64,000 nt of DNA from Flavobacteriales bacterium (GCA_016705955.1 JADJKO010000014.1:1-64000), one strand, 5' to 3'; counted from the first letter of the stretch, positions 23,703 to 32,723 are shown. Translations and numbers: made by a program. The notes: generated by a model from the letters alone, not told the origin.

Positions 23703-25606
23703 ACCTCCGCTTCCACTTCATCGAGTTTCCGCGCGATCACCTTCACCGGGTCGATGGCCTGCTCATCCACGAGGTCCTTCTCCACCTTCAGGTTGTTGAT
23801 GATGAACTCCTGGCGCGTGGGTGTGTTCTTGCCCATGTAGAAGTTGAGCAGGTCCTGCACCGCCGCACCCTTGGTGATCATCACCGGCTCCAAGCGGATG
23901 TCCTCACCGATGAAGTGCTTGAATTCATCCGGGCTGATCTCGCCCAAGCCCTTGAAGCGTGTGATCTCCGCCGTCTTGCCCAACTTGAGGATGGCGCGTT
24001 GGCGCTCCTCATCGCTGTAGCAGTAGATCGTCTCCTTCTTGTTGCGCACGCGGAAAAGTGGCGTTTGCAGGATGTAGAGGTGATCGTTCTTCACCAGGTC
24101 CGGGAAGAACTGGAGGAAGAAGGTCATGAGCAGCAAGCGGATGTGCATGCCATCGACATCCGCATCCGTGGCGACGACAATGCGGTTGTAGCGCAATCCA
24201 TCCATGCCATCCTCGATGTCGAGCGCCGCTTGGATCAAGTTGAACTCCTCGTTCTCGTACACCACCTTCTTGGTGAGGCCGTGGCAGTTCAGTGGCTTGC
24301 CCTTCAGGCTGAACACCGCCTGCGTTTCCACGTTCCGGCTCTTGGTGATGCTGCCGCTGGCGCTATCGCCCTCGGTGATGAAGAGCGTGGAGGCCTCCTT
24401 GCGCGCATCGTTCTTTGCATCGCTCAAGTGGACACGACAATCGCGCAGTTTGCGGTTGTGCAAGCTGGCCTTCTTGGCGCGTTCGCGTGCAAGCTTGCGG
24501 ATGCCGGAGAGTTCCTTGCGTTCCCGTTCGTTGGAGAGGATGCGTGATTGCAGGATCTCCGCGATCTGCGGATTCTTGTGCAGGTGATTGTCCAATTGGC
24601 GTCCGATGAAGTCGCCGATGAAGCTGCGCATGCTCTGGCCACCGGGTTCGATCTCCTGCGATCCGAGTTTGGTCTTGGTCTGGCTCTCGAACACGGGCTC
24701 GATCACCTTCACGGCCACGGCGGCCACAATACCGGTGCGTACGTCGCCCGCCTCCCAATCCTTCTTGAAGAAGTCCTTGATCGTCTTCGCCACCGCCTCG
24801 CGGAAAGCACCCTGATGTGTGCCGCCCTGGGTGGTGTGCTGGCCATTCACGAAGCTGTAGTACTCCTCACCGTAATGGTTGGCGTGCGTGATCGCCACTT
24901 CGATGTCATCGCCGATGAGATGGATGATGGGATACAGCGGTTCGCCGTCCATCTTCTCGGTGAGGAGGTCCAGCAATCCGTTCTTGCTCTGGAACTTGCT
25001 GCCGTTGTAGAAGATGCTCAGGCCCGTGTTCAGGTAGCAGTAGTTCCACAGCAGGCGCTCGATGTGCTGCTCGCGATACTGGTAGTGCTTGAACATCTGC
25101 TCGTCCGGCTCGAAGACCACGGTGGTCCCGTTGGTCTCGCCGGACCTCTCCAACTTGGTATCCTTGCGCAACACACCGCGGTCGAACTCGGCGCGCTTCA
25201 ACTGGCCTTCACGAACGCTTTCGATCTTGAAGTAGCTGCTCAGCGCGTTCACCGCCTTGGTACCCACACCGTTCAGGCCCACGCTCTTCTTGAAGGCCTT
25301 GCTGTCGTACTTGGCGCCGGTGTTGATCTTGCTCACCACGTCGATCACCTTCCCGAGCGGCACACCACGACCATAGTCGCGCACGGTCACACGAGGGCCT
25401 TCGATGGTGATGTCGATCTTCTTGCCGTGGCCCATCACGTACTCATCCACGCAGTTGTCCAACACCTCCTTCAGCAGGATGTAGATGCCATCGTCGTAGC
25501 TGCTGCCATCGCCCAATTTGCCGATGTACATGCCCGGCCGTAGGCGGATGTGTTCCTTCCAGTCCAGCGACCGGACATGCTCTTCGCTGTAGTTCGTCGC
25601 GCTCAT
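23699..25606 (-). CDS. parE: DNA topoisomerase IV subunit B
   Basis: 635 residues from ATG 25606. The GHKL ATPase at the N-terminus shows LRPGMYIG, LLKEVLDNCVDEY, DYGRGVPLG and GLNGVGTKAVNALS. A transducer domain with QTKTKLGS follows, then TOPRIM with ITEGDSASG and the Asp triad ATDADVDG that holds magnesium, and the C-terminal FKGLGEISPDEF, MGKNTPTRQEF. These are the usual type II topoisomerase B features. In this phylum the ParE/ParC pair is often adjacent, here with two small exported-protein genes between. It is the first gene of the operon. Upstream, TAACTTCG (minus strand, 25655-25662) resembles the -7 box. The frame is intact. Confidence 0.95.
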   Translation of the reverse strand: MSATNYSEEHVRSLDWKEHIRLRPGMYIGKLGDGSSYDDGIYILLKEVLDNCVDEYVMGHGKKIDITIEGPRVTVRDYGRGVPLGKVIDVVSKINTGAKYDSKAFKKSVGLNGVGTKAVNALSSYFKIESVREGQLKRAEFDRGVLRKDTKLERSGETNGTTVVFEPDEQMFKHYQYREQHIERLLWNYCYLNTGLSIFYNGSKFQSKNGLLDLLTEKMDGEPLYPIIHLIGDDIEVAITHANHYGEEYYSFVNGQHTTQGGTHQGAFREAVAKTIKDFFKKDWEAGDVRTGIVAAVAVKVIEPVFESQTKTKLGSQEIEPGGQSMRSFIGDFIGRQLDNHLHKNPQIAEILQSRILSNERERKELSGIRKLARERAKKASLHNRKLRDCRVHLSDAKNDARKEASTLFITEGDSASGSITKSRNVETQAVFSLKGKPLNCHGLTKKVVYENEEFNLIQAALDIEDGMDGLRYNRIVVATDADVDGMHIRLLLMTFFLQFFPDLVKNDHLYILQTPLFRVRNKKETIYCYSDEERQRAILKLGKTAEITRFKGLGEISPDEFKHFIGEDIRLEPVMITKGAAVQDLLNFYMGKNTPTRQEFIINNLKVEKDLVDEQAIDPVKVIARKLDEVEAEV

Positions 25607-25769
25607 CGTTCGGTTGGGAACCTCAGTATTGACAAGGGGTTCCGCAGAATGGGACGAAGTTAGCCCGCTGCCAGCGCGGGCTGTGGCCGTTGAAAACTTC
25701 CGTTATCCACGATCGCGCGGTGTTTTCAACAAGGGCCGAGAAGTGGGCAACGACACTTCCGAAAACGAC

Positions 25770-25793
25770 GAAGCCCCGGTCTCCCGGGGCTTC
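25770..25793 (-). terminator. Intrinsic terminator of the cold-shock gene
   Basis: A 10-bp perfect stem GAAGCCCCGG / CCGGGGCTTC with loop TCTC lies 25 bases after the cold-shock stop codon and is followed on the minus strand by GTCGTTTTC. It is symmetric, so it could also act on plus-strand transcripts. Confidence 0.8.
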
Positions 25794-25817
25794 GCATTAT
25801 TCGTTGCCGAGCGTTGC

Positions 25818-26009
25818 TCAGGCCTTGCTCACGTTCACTGCGTTGAGGCCCTTAGGGCTCTGCTCCACCTCGTAGTTGACCTTGTCGCCCTCGTAGAGTT
25901 GATCCCGAGTGCCGGTCTTGTGGACGAATACGTCCTTTCCACCCTCATCCGGGGTGATGAAACCGAAACCTTTCTCCGTGTTGAAGAATTTCACTGTACC
26001 ACTTGCCAT
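25818..26009 (-). CDS. Cold-shock domain protein (CspA family)
   Basis: 63 residues from ATG 26009: MASGTVKFFNTEKGFGFITP, DVFVHKTG and KVNYEVEQSPKGLNAVNV, an entire cold-shock domain with RNP1 (KGFGFI) and RNP2 (DVFVH). It binds single-stranded RNA and DNA and is thought to act as an RNA chaperone in the cytoplasm. A longer in-frame reading to 26255 exists, but the canonical start and the -7 box found at 26086-26093 exclude it. The mRNA would have a leader of about 70 bases, as is common in this family. The gene has its own terminator and no partner. Confidence 0.95.
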   Translation of the reverse strand: MASGTVKFFNTEKGFGFITPDEGGKDVFVHKTGTRDQLYEGDKVNYEVEQSPKGLNAVNVSKA

Positions 26010-26085
26010 TATTACTTGAATTGTGTCCCCGGCTTTCACCGGTTCCGTGTTGATCCCCGGCAAAAGCACCGGGGCATTGATGGGC

Positions 26086-26093
26086 CAAAGATA
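26086..26093 (-). promoter_or_regulatory. Bacteroidota -7 box of the cold-shock gene
   Basis: On the minus strand these bases read TATCTTTG, a full match to the TAnnTTTG -7 consensus of Bacteroidota. They lie about 77 bases before the cold-shock ATG. I do not see a convincing -33 TTG at the normal distance, so the start of transcription is inferred from one box only. Confidence 0.5.
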
Positions 26094-26318
26094 GGCTCCG
26101 GACGGTTCGCACCGGTCGATGACCCGGAAATAAGTACTGCCGTGGACCCCAAGAGTACATTGGCCCCTGAAACCGGATCCCGATCCGGGCTCGTGAGGAC
26201 CTGTAGGTGGTCTTCGACCGCGAGGCATGATCTTCCGCTCCTTTCGCTCCTCCATCTACATACCCGACGACCCTGTTCGTCGGCGCTGAACATTGCGGAG
26301 TGACCTGAACCGATACGC

Positions 26319-27419
26319 ATGACCCCAGCCCAACCCCGCTATGTAAGCGCCGGCCCCGATAAGGCCTTCGGCGCAACAGTACGCGCCAGGGTACACGCCC
26401 ATTTCCAAGAGACCGGCAAGGCCCAGAAGGCCGACGGTCGGATCGTCCTCAAAGTGGTGGCGATGCTTGCGCTGTTCCTAGTTCCGCTGATCCTGATCCT
26501 TGCAGTACCCATGCTCGGGTGGGCGGCGCTCAGCTTGGCCATGGTCATGGGTATTGGTATGGCCGGCGTGGGCATGGGTGTGATGCACGACGGGCTGCAC
26601 GGCGCTATTTCAAAGAAGACCTGGGTGAACGAGTGGCTTGGTGGTACCATGTATCTATTGGGAAGCGATGCCTTCACGTGGAAGGTGCAGCACAACGGCA
26701 AGCACCACACCCATACCAATGTGGATGTGATCGACCAGGACATCGACCCGCCAGCGTTGTTGCGCTTCAGTGAACATGCGCCCTTGAAGAAGGTCCACCG
26801 GGGCCAACATGTGTTCGCCTTCTTCTTCTATGGCCTGCTCACCTTGGTGAAACTCGGCAACGATTTCTTCTCGCTGGCCAAGGTGAAGCGCTCCGGAGAC
26901 CCACGCCACGGCAATTACAACTATCCGCTCGCCTTTGCCGCCATGGTCGGCGTGAAGGTGGCGCATATCACCCTCTTCATCGTTCTACCGATCCTCTTCA
27001 CGCCCTTCGCTTGGTGGCAGGTGATCCTCGGGTTCCTGCTGATGCATTTCACCTGCGGTGTGATCCTCGGCACCGTCTTCCAGCTAGCGCATTTAGTGGA
27101 AGGTGCACAACAGCCCATCCCGGATGCGAACGGGATCATCGCCACGGATTGGGCAGTGCATGAGATCCTGACCACTGCGGATTTCGCACCGCGCAACAAG
27201 TTCATCACCTGGTTCACCGGTGGGCTCAACTTCCAGATCGAACACCACTTGTTCCCGTACATCTCACATCTTCACTATCCGGAGATCGCCCCCATTGTGC
27301 AACGGACCGCTGAGGAACACGGGCTCCATTACAACGTGAAACCGACCATGCGCAAAGCGATGCGTTCGCATATGCAACGGTTGTGGGACCTCGGGCACAT
27401 CGGGAAGATCGCTCAGTGA
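26319..27419 (+). CDS. Membrane fatty acyl desaturase (acyl-CoA/front-end desaturase-like)
   Basis: 366 residues from ATG 26319. Four predicted membrane stretches (VVAMLALFLVPLILILAVP, SLAMVMGIGMAGVGMG, FFFYGLLTLVKL, VAHITLFIVLPILF). The three histidine boxes of di-iron membrane desaturases are present in order: HDGLH (residues 90-94), HNGKHH (125-130) and QIEHH (near 318). The QxxHH third box is that of front-end desaturases. It would introduce double bonds into acyl chains in the inner membrane, perhaps for membrane fluidity. It lies after the cold-shock gene but on the other strand, so co-regulation by temperature is only a guess. Substrate position unknown. Confidence 0.9.
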   Translation: MTPAQPRYVSAGPDKAFGATVRARVHAHFQETGKAQKADGRIVLKVVAMLALFLVPLILILAVPMLGWAALSLAMVMGIGMAGVGMGVMHDGLHGAISKKTWVNEWLGGTMYLLGSDAFTWKVQHNGKHHTHTNVDVIDQDIDPPALLRFSEHAPLKKVHRGQHVFAFFFYGLLTLVKLGNDFFSLAKVKRSGDPRHGNYNYPLAFAAMVGVKVAHITLFIVLPILFTPFAWWQVILGFLLMHFTCGVILGTVFQLAHLVEGAQQPIPDANGIIATDWAVHEILTTADFAPRNKFITWFTGGLNFQIEHHLFPYISHLHYPEIAPIVQRTAEEHGLHYNVKPTMRKAMRSHMQRLWDLGHIGKIAQ

Positions 27420-27469
27420 TCGCAGGTTCCTGCGCGTGAACGCGTGGGATCGTGGTCGAAGCACACTTC

Positions 27470-27477
27470 TATCTTCG
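27470..27477 (+). promoter_or_regulatory. Possible -7 box before psd
   Basis: TATCTTCG, one mismatch from TAnnTTTG, lies 16 bases before the psd start codon. The leader would be very short. No clear -33 element was identified. Weak evidence. Confidence 0.3.
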
Positions 27478-27492
27478 CCGCGCACCACTCCT

Positions 27493-28155
27493 ATGCATCT
27501 GCATCGCGAAGGAACCCCCACCCTGCTGCTCACCGTGGCATTCGTCGGTGCTGCGTTGTTCGCGTTGTTCCAATGGCCGGTGCTTCCGCAATGGTTGGTG
27601 TTCATTCTTGCCGCAGCGCTGATCGTGGTATTGGGCATCGTTATCTGGTTCTTCCGGGTCCCGTCCCGAACGGTGACCACTGATGACCAACTCGTTGTTT
27701 CCCCTGCGGATGGGAAGGTGGTCGCGATCGAGGAAGTGTTGGAGACGGAGTACTTCAAGGACAAGCGTATCCAAGTGAGCGTGTTCATGTCACCGCTGAA
27801 CGTGCATGTGAACTATTACCCGATCAGCGGAACCACGAGCTACTACAAGTACCATCCGGGCAAATACCTGGTGGCGTGGCACCCGAAGAGCAGTACGGAG
27901 AATGAACGCAGCACCGTGGTGGTGAAACACGCTGCACATGGCGAGGTCCTTCTCCGCCAGATCGCAGGAGCACTGGCACGCAGGATATGCACTTACAGTC
28001 GCGAAGGCGAACCGGCGGTACAAGGCGGGCAGTTCGGGTTCATCAAGTTCGGTTCGCGCGTGGATCTTCTCTTGCCGTGCAATGCCGTGGTGAAAGTGCA
28101 ACTCGGCGACAAGGTGCAAGGTTCCGTTTCGGTGATCGCTCAATTCAAGAACTGA
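27493..28155 (+). CDS. psd: Phosphatidylserine decarboxylase family protein
   Basis: 220 residues from ATG 27493. Two membrane helices at the N-terminus (LLLTVAFVGAALFALFQW, LVFILAAALIVVLGIVIWFF) precede the enzyme: VVSPADGKVVAIEE, VSVFMSPLNVHVNYYPISG and the self-cleavage site FIKFGSRVD, where the Gly-Ser bond is cut to form the pyruvoyl group. The length fits the short Bacteroidota form. It makes phosphatidylethanolamine from phosphatidylserine at the inner membrane. An in-frame ATG at 27436 lies before the probable promoter and is not used. The stop TGA overlaps the ATG of the next gene (TGATG at 28153-28157), so the two are coupled. Confidence 0.93.
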   Translation: MHLHREGTPTLLLTVAFVGAALFALFQWPVLPQWLVFILAAALIVVLGIVIWFFRVPSRTVTTDDQLVVSPADGKVVAIEEVLETEYFKDKRIQVSVFMSPLNVHVNYYPISGTTSYYKYHPGKYLVAWHPKSSTENERSTVVVKHAAHGEVLLRQIAGALARRICTYSREGEPAVQGGQFGFIKFGSRVDLLLPCNAVVKVQLGDKVQGSVSVIAQFKN

Positions 28156-28670
28156 TGTCGCGTACGATCAAGACCATCCTGCTTGTGCTCATCGCCGCAA
28201 TGGCGGCCTATGTCGCGTATAGCAAACTGAAGCCGCCCGGAAACGACAGCTCCATTCCATCCTCCGTGGAGGTCATGGACCCCGTACCCGGTCGGCTCGA
28301 TGGCCTGGGCATCCGGTACGACGGGTATTACCAAGCGGATCGCGGATCGATCCTGTACCTGATCCGGTTCTTCGGTGCAGGCAACGCGGTGCTGATCAAT
28401 GGGACCAAGGAAATGGAGAAGGAACTACCGGCCTTCCTGATCCCGACGACGAAGGGCAATCCGGCCATGGGCCTGTACAACATCCAAGTGAACGCACAGG
28501 ACGACAGCCTCCATTTCGACACGCATCCGGAGAAAGGCGTGATCAGTTACCGCGGCAAGGTCATGAGTGCTTCCGTGGTCCACTTCCATCGCCTTAGCCA
28601 TATCAACGGGAAGGAGTTCGACATGGATTATGTCTTCCACGCGGACAGTACGGTGCTATCCCCGCAGTAA
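28155..28670 (+). CDS. Hypothetical membrane-anchored protein coupled to psd
   Basis: 171 residues from ATG 28155, which overlaps the psd stop. One N-terminal membrane helix (IKTILLVLIAAMAAYVAYS) is followed by a periplasmic beta-rich domain (LGIRYDGYYQADRGSILYLI, SLHFDTHPEKGVISYRG, VVHFHRLSHINGKEFDMDYVF). I do not recognise a family. Coupling to psd suggests it acts at the membrane with the lipid enzyme, but this is guilt by association. Its end overlaps the end of the convergent HAD gene by 15 bases, so one of the two may have drifted at the 3' end. Confidence 0.65.
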   Translation: MSRTIKTILLVLIAAMAAYVAYSKLKPPGNDSSIPSSVEVMDPVPGRLDGLGIRYDGYYQADRGSILYLIRFFGAGNAVLINGTKEMEKELPAFLIPTTKGNPAMGLYNIQVNAQDDSLHFDTHPEKGVISYRGKVMSASVVHFHRLSHINGKEFDMDYVFHADSTVLSPQ

Positions 28671-29354
28671 ATCCGGTAGCTCACACCAGTGCGTAATGCG
28701 ATACGTGGCCTCGGGGTCGGGGTCGGTCTCTGCGGCGTAGTGTACGTGGTCCCAACCCGCACGACGCGCACCTGCCATGTCGGCATCGGCGTTGTCGCCG
28801 ATCATCAAGCTATCCATGGCCATGGCACCTGAACGGCGCGCGGCCTCCAGGAAGATCCGCTCATCGGGCTTCGATGCACCCGCCTTCTCACTGGACAGGA
28901 CCACCTCGAAGAAGCCGCCGATCCCTGAATTCCTCAGCTTCTCGGATTGCACTTCATCGAACCCATTGGTGATGATGTGCATCTTGTACGACCCGTGAAG
29001 CGAATGCAGGAGATCCATGGCGCCCGGCATGAGCAACGTCTTGCGCGGACAGCTGCCGAGATAGTCTCTGCCCAAGGTCGCCGCGAGCCCATTCTCCTTC
29101 ACACCGAAACGCGCAAGTGTGTTCCGGAAGCGAAGCACACGGAGCACTTCTTTCGGCATGCGGCCGTTGGTGTACTGCCCCCACATGGCGTGGTTGATCT
29201 CCTCATAGACCTCGATGAAGGCCTCGGCATCCGGCACACCATCATTCGCCAGACCATGAGCTTCATGGAGTTCTCGCAAAGTGGCGCGCGAGTTCCCGCG
29301 GAAATCCCATAGCGTATGGTCCAGATCGAAGAAGAGATGTTTGTATGCCATCAT
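28656..29354 (-). CDS. yjjG: YjjG-type HAD hydrolase, noncanonical pyrimidine nucleotidase
   Basis: 232 residues starting at ATG 29354, the codon that overlaps the stop of the upstream gene as ATGA; the next codon is also ATG. HAD motifs: I in HLFFDLDHTLWDF (nucleophile and acid Asp), II in IITNGF, III Lys in EKAGASKPDERIF, IV in MIGDNADADMAGA. The cap domain is helical, of C1 type. The whole pattern resembles YjjG, a nucleotidase that dephosphorylates noncanonical pyrimidine nucleotides, which fits the nearby uracil phosphoribosyltransferase gene upp. Exact substrate is inferred from family resemblance. Confidence 0.85.
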   Translation of the reverse strand: MMAYKHLFFDLDHTLWDFRGNSRATLRELHEAHGLANDGVPDAEAFIEVYEEINHAMWGQYTNGRMPKEVLRVLRFRNTLARFGVKENGLAATLGRDYLGSCPRKTLLMPGAMDLLHSLHGSYKMHIITNGFDEVQSEKLRNSGIGGFFEVVLSSEKAGASKPDERIFLEAARRSGAMAMDSLMIGDNADADMAGARRAGWDHVHYAAETDPDPEATYRITHWCELPDLLRG

Positions 29355-29803
29355 CGGATGAAGCCCCATGCGGTGCTAAGAACGACCGACCATACCACCA
29401 CCGCGGATACCAGAACGGGTAGGGTACGCCGATCGTGCTTGAAATATTTCGCGGCAAGAACGGCCGTGATCGGTATGGATAGGATCGGTGGCATCACGGC
29501 GAGCCCGAACATCCCATAGGATCGCTTCATGCGAATGATCCACCGGTTCGTTCGTGTGAATACAGGACGGGCAGCCAGGCCGCGGGCAAGTCGTTCTTCC
29601 TTCTTCCGCACATAGCGCAGCCTGAACCATTCCATCACCCGCTTCCCGAGCAGGAAGAAGATCAAGGTCCCCCCGCTTCCACCGATGGCCAAGAGGACCA
29701 TGGTCTGGAGGTAGCTGTGGTTGAATCCATAGGAGACCGGCGCTGCGAACATGAACTTGATCACGCTCATGAAGAGGACGCTGACAGCACCTACGGCGTT
29801 CAT
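29351..29803 (-). CDS. Small inner-membrane protein, about four helices
   Basis: 150 residues from ATG 29803. Hydrophobic segments at AVSVLFMSVIKFMFAAPVSY, MVLLAIGGSGGTLIFFLLG, MFGLAVMPPILSIPITAVLA and TLPVLVSAVVVWSVVLSTAW, with a basic cytoplasmic loop (RLRYVRKKEERLARG) between the second and third. The layout resembles small export-like membrane proteins common in Bacteroidota, but I cannot name it. The stop overlaps the start of the nucleotidase gene (ATGA), and upp lies six bases upstream in the reading direction, so they form one run. Confidence 0.75.
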   Translation of the reverse strand: MNAVGAVSVLFMSVIKFMFAAPVSYGFNHSYLQTMVLLAIGGSGGTLIFFLLGKRVMEWFRLRYVRKKEERLARGLAARPVFTRTNRWIIRMKRSYGMFGLAVMPPILSIPITAVLAAKYFKHDRRTLPVLVSAVVVWSVVLSTAWGFIR

Positions 29804-29809
29804 CGCCGA

Positions 29810-30460
29810 TCAGAGCTTGCTGCCATAGGCCAGATCCCCGGCATCGCCAAGGCCGGGAACGATGTAGGCCTGGGCGGTCATCTCCTCATCGATCGCACCG
29901 ATCCAGAACCGTGTTCCCGCTGGCATGTGCAACTGCGCGTATTCCAAACCCTCCTTGCTGGCAATGGCCGCAGCGACATGCACGGCTTTCGGATTCCCCA
30001 AGCGGAGCAACGCCTTGTACACGAGTACCATGCTCTGTCCTGTGGCCAGCATGGGATCACAGATCACCAGCACACGATCATGCAAAGGGGGGCTGCTCAA
30101 GTACTCCACTTCAATATCGAATCCGTCCTCTCCTTTCCGATGCTTGCGGTAGGCGCTGATGAATGCGCTGTCCGCACGATCGAAATAGTTCAACATCCCT
30201 TGATGCATCGGCAGACCGGCCCGCAGGATCGTGGCCAGCACCGGTTGCTCCTTCAAGGTTTCCACTTGCGCACTTCCCAGCGGGGTGATCACCTCACGCT
30301 CCTCGTACTCCAAGGTGCGACTCAATTCAAGCGCCATCACTTCGCCTACTCGTTCGAGGTTCCTACGGAAACGAAGGGGATCCTTCTGGATCTCCACATC
30401 GCGCAGCTCGGCAATGAATTGCCCCACCACACTTCGTTGCTTCACCAGTTCTTTCACCAT
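29810..30460 (-). CDS. upp: Uracil phosphoribosyltransferase
   Basis: 216 residues from ATG 30460, the normal family length. It shows the PRPP-binding loop VLVICDPMLATGQSM, the loop EREVITPLG, ATILRAGLPMHQGMLNYF and the uracil-binding C-terminus YIVPGLGDAGDLAYG. It converts uracil and PRPP to UMP in pyrimidine salvage. It follows the FemAB-like gene by four bases and precedes the membrane protein and nucleotidase genes closely, which puts a pyrimidine salvage step next to a pyrimidine nucleotidase. The frame is intact. Confidence 0.95.
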   Translation of the reverse strand: MVKELVKQRSVVGQFIAELRDVEIQKDPLRFRRNLERVGEVMALELSRTLEYEEREVITPLGSAQVETLKEQPVLATILRAGLPMHQGMLNYFDRADSAFISAYRKHRKGEDGFDIEVEYLSSPPLHDRVLVICDPMLATGQSMVLVYKALLRLGNPKAVHVAAAIASKEGLEYAQLHMPAGTRFWIGAIDEEMTAQAYIVPGLGDAGDLAYGSKL

Positions 30461-30464
30461 CGTC

Positions 30465-31370
30465 CTATCGCTTCAACCACCGCAGTGGGGCCGGAAGGCG
30501 GTTCCGCACCAGGCGTAAATATACCCTGGGCCGCGCGCCGAATCCAGCGTTGAACCGCTCGACGGACGGTGTCATCGATCCTGCGAAGTCCAGCAGCGTA
30601 TCCGATCCGGCATGCGATGCGATCCAATGATCGATGATCCGGAATATGGCCTTGGCTTCAAGCCCGGCAGGTGTATTGGCCGATTTGAGCAGGATGGAAC
30701 GACCTTCCCACGTGGCGAAACACACCGCTCCGAGAATGGCGGATCCATCGTTGATCGACACAATGCGACATTGATCGCGTTGGATCCCCTCTTCCACGAC
30801 CCGCTGGAGTGCCACTAGATCCGACGGGTGCTTCGCGCCATAGCGTGAACCCGTCGTGCGCGAGAACAGTTCGAAGAACTCCGCAGCCGTTGCTCGCTCA
30901 CCGATCTCGCCATGATCCGAGGAGCGGATGTTCCGTCGGTGTCCCTTGGAATACGCTTCGCGCAATTCTTCGATGGAAGCATTCACCGACAGGACCTGGT
31001 CTGTGCGTTCCGTAACGGAGACGCCATCCTTCATCAACGATCGCATGGACTCGTTCAGGCAAATGTCCCAGTAACGGAATCGGGATGGAATGGCTGCGAG
31101 AAATTCGTCGGTGCGATCCTTCGAGCCGATCGGGGCGAACAACCCGAGCTGTTGCAGACCATAGGGCTGAAAGAGATAGTTGACACCCCACTTGCGGCGC
31201 CACGTGAGCGGCATGATCGCCCCGGTCTCTTCATCCACCAACGCTTCCCAACCCGGTGAAGCGATATCGAGGATCCAACTCTGCGCATACCACAAGCGGT
31301 TCTCGCACCGCAACAACGCAGCACCCCACCACCCCTTGTCGATCTCTGCATGCGTGAGGTGCCTGATCAT
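30465..31370 (-). CDS. FemAB/BioF2-like GNAT-fold acyltransferase
   Basis: 301 residues from ATG 31370. The layout is a double GNAT fold: an N-terminal half with WSILDIASPGWEALVDEETGAI-like segment (residues 30-55) and RRKWGVNYLFQPYGLQQLGL, a linker ELREAYSKGHRRNIRSSDH typical of FemAB-type and BioF2-like enzymes, and a C-terminal half ending in GSMTPSVERFNAGFGARP.. with the family's phrase for substrate and thioester/aminoacyl-tRNA binding. In such loci these enzymes often acylate cell-wall or polysaccharide sugars. Its start overlaps the stop of the deacetylase gene (31367-31370), so the two probably act together on one glycan. Substrate unknown. Confidence 0.75.
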   Translation of the reverse strand: MIRHLTHAEIDKGWWGAALLRCENRLWYAQSWILDIASPGWEALVDEETGAIMPLTWRRKWGVNYLFQPYGLQQLGLFAPIGSKDRTDEFLAAIPSRFRYWDICLNESMRSLMKDGVSVTERTDQVLSVNASIEELREAYSKGHRRNIRSSDHGEIGERATAAEFFELFSRTTGSRYGAKHPSDLVALQRVVEEGIQRDQCRIVSINDGSAILGAVCFATWEGRSILLKSANTPAGLEAKAIFRIIDHWIASHAGSDTLLDFAGSMTPSVERFNAGFGARPRVYLRLVRNRLPAPLRWLKR

Positions 31371-32674
31371 GGGCGGGCTTCTTGGATGATCCGCAAGATC
31401 GCTTCACGCCATTCCGTGTTCGCACCGGTACTCGCCAGAAAGCTCTCGTGCCAAAGTCCGGTGAAGGTTCCGCCGATGCGCTTGAGGCGATCCACGGCAG
31501 CGCGCACTTCGATGATCGCTTCCTCCGGTGAGAGACCGAGCTTGTGACAAAGGGTGTTGTCCATGACCGTGAACGGATGGATCATCAGTTCCGTTGCGCG
31601 CTCCTGCTCCAGATCGTACCACGGGTACGGCGTACACGTTCCGCAACGGAAACCGATCCTATCGTGGATCCCCATGCTGTGCTCTTCGCGAATACCGAGC
31701 TTCTCCATTTCGCGGAAAGTGGCGGGCACCTTCAGGCGAAGAAAATGCTGGCGGCTCAACTTGATCGGCCGCTGGATAACGTGCTGCAAAGCGCGGATCT
31801 CTTTTGCCGCCAGTCCAGGTTGAGCGCTGGTGTTGTACGAGGGATGGATCCCTATTTCAGCAGTGTTCGTGTACGACCGCAACGCGGATGCATATGCGGG
31901 ATGATCAACAGGAACCGCATGGTCCCATTCGCCGCGAGAAGCCGAGAGCACAAAGTGGATCACACGATCTGAACATGTGTTGAATACCGAGCGGGCCTCT
32001 TCATCCAAGAGGAAAGGATCGTTGGAACGTCCGGTCAACACGCGGAATCTTTCACGAAGGTCCTTCCAATTTCCACGTATGGCATCACGCATTGTGGAAC
32101 CGATGGTTCTCCAAAGCGGTCGGCCGAGGTATTTGAAACCATTGTCCAGATCCACCGTGGTGATCTGACGGTAAACGCTCGCAGGTGGTTCCAAGCCGGG
32201 ATCAAAACGCTTCCACGCTTCCTTGAGTTCACGCGCCCACTCATCAACAACAGGCCGATGCAGGTATCCATGTCGTGAGGCGTGCAGGGAATCGGTCAGT
32301 GGTCTACCATGCTCATCGGATGGCAGTCCACTCCATTCCTCATAGCGCGAAAGCAGGAAAAAGGTCGCGGCGAACACATCGAACGGAAGATCACCCTCAT
32401 CACTTGGGAACAGCACAGGGATCCCATTCATCGATCCGGTCGGCGGTTCGAACGGACTTATGCCATTCGCCTTCAACCAGCCCGACGAACGAATGTTGAG
32501 CACTTCGGGGATCGCTCGACTTCCGTAGTGGAGTTTGGCACCGTCGGAAGCGATCAACTCATCCTCGGTGGCGACCAAGCGCACAGCGCAGCCAAGCAAA
32601 TTGTTCAATACCCAACGCACGGCCTGTTCAGCTCTTGGGGTCGGCTCGGCGAGCAGTACGGAGATCTGGGTCAC
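31367..32674 (-). CDS. Polysaccharide deacetylase family protein
   Basis: 435 residues from ATG 32674. An N-terminal domain (SVLLAEPTPRAEQAVRWVL, PFDVFAATFFLLSRYEEW) of the kind found before NodB-like deacetylases in Bacteroidota is followed by a deacetylase half with TVDLDNGFKYLG (the Asp pair of motif 1), EIGIHPSYNT (the zinc-binding H.P of motif 2), and HDRIGFRCGTCTPYPWYD with the later MIHPFTVMD. The enzyme would remove acetyl groups from a glycan. It follows wecB by about 50 bases and overlaps the acyltransferase gene, which fits a remodelling job in surface polysaccharide synthesis. The frame is intact. Confidence 0.85.
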   Translation of the reverse strand: MTQISVLLAEPTPRAEQAVRWVLNNLLGCAVRLVATEDELIASDGAKLHYGSRAIPEVLNIRSSGWLKANGISPFEPPTGSMNGIPVLFPSDEGDLPFDVFAATFFLLSRYEEWSGLPSDEHGRPLTDSLHASRHGYLHRPVVDEWARELKEAWKRFDPGLEPPASVYRQITTVDLDNGFKYLGRPLWRTIGSTMRDAIRGNWKDLRERFRVLTGRSNDPFLLDEEARSVFNTCSDRVIHFVLSASRGEWDHAVPVDHPAYASALRSYTNTAEIGIHPSYNTSAQPGLAAKEIRALQHVIQRPIKLSRQHFLRLKVPATFREMEKLGIREEHSMGIHDRIGFRCGTCTPYPWYDLEQERATELMIHPFTVMDNTLCHKLGLSPEEAIIEVRAAVDRLKRIGGTFTGLWHESFLASTGANTEWREAILRIIQEARP

Positions 32675-32723
32675 GGCAGTAGAGGAACGCTGGAAAGGTA
32701 ACGGGCGTACTCAGGCAATAGCC

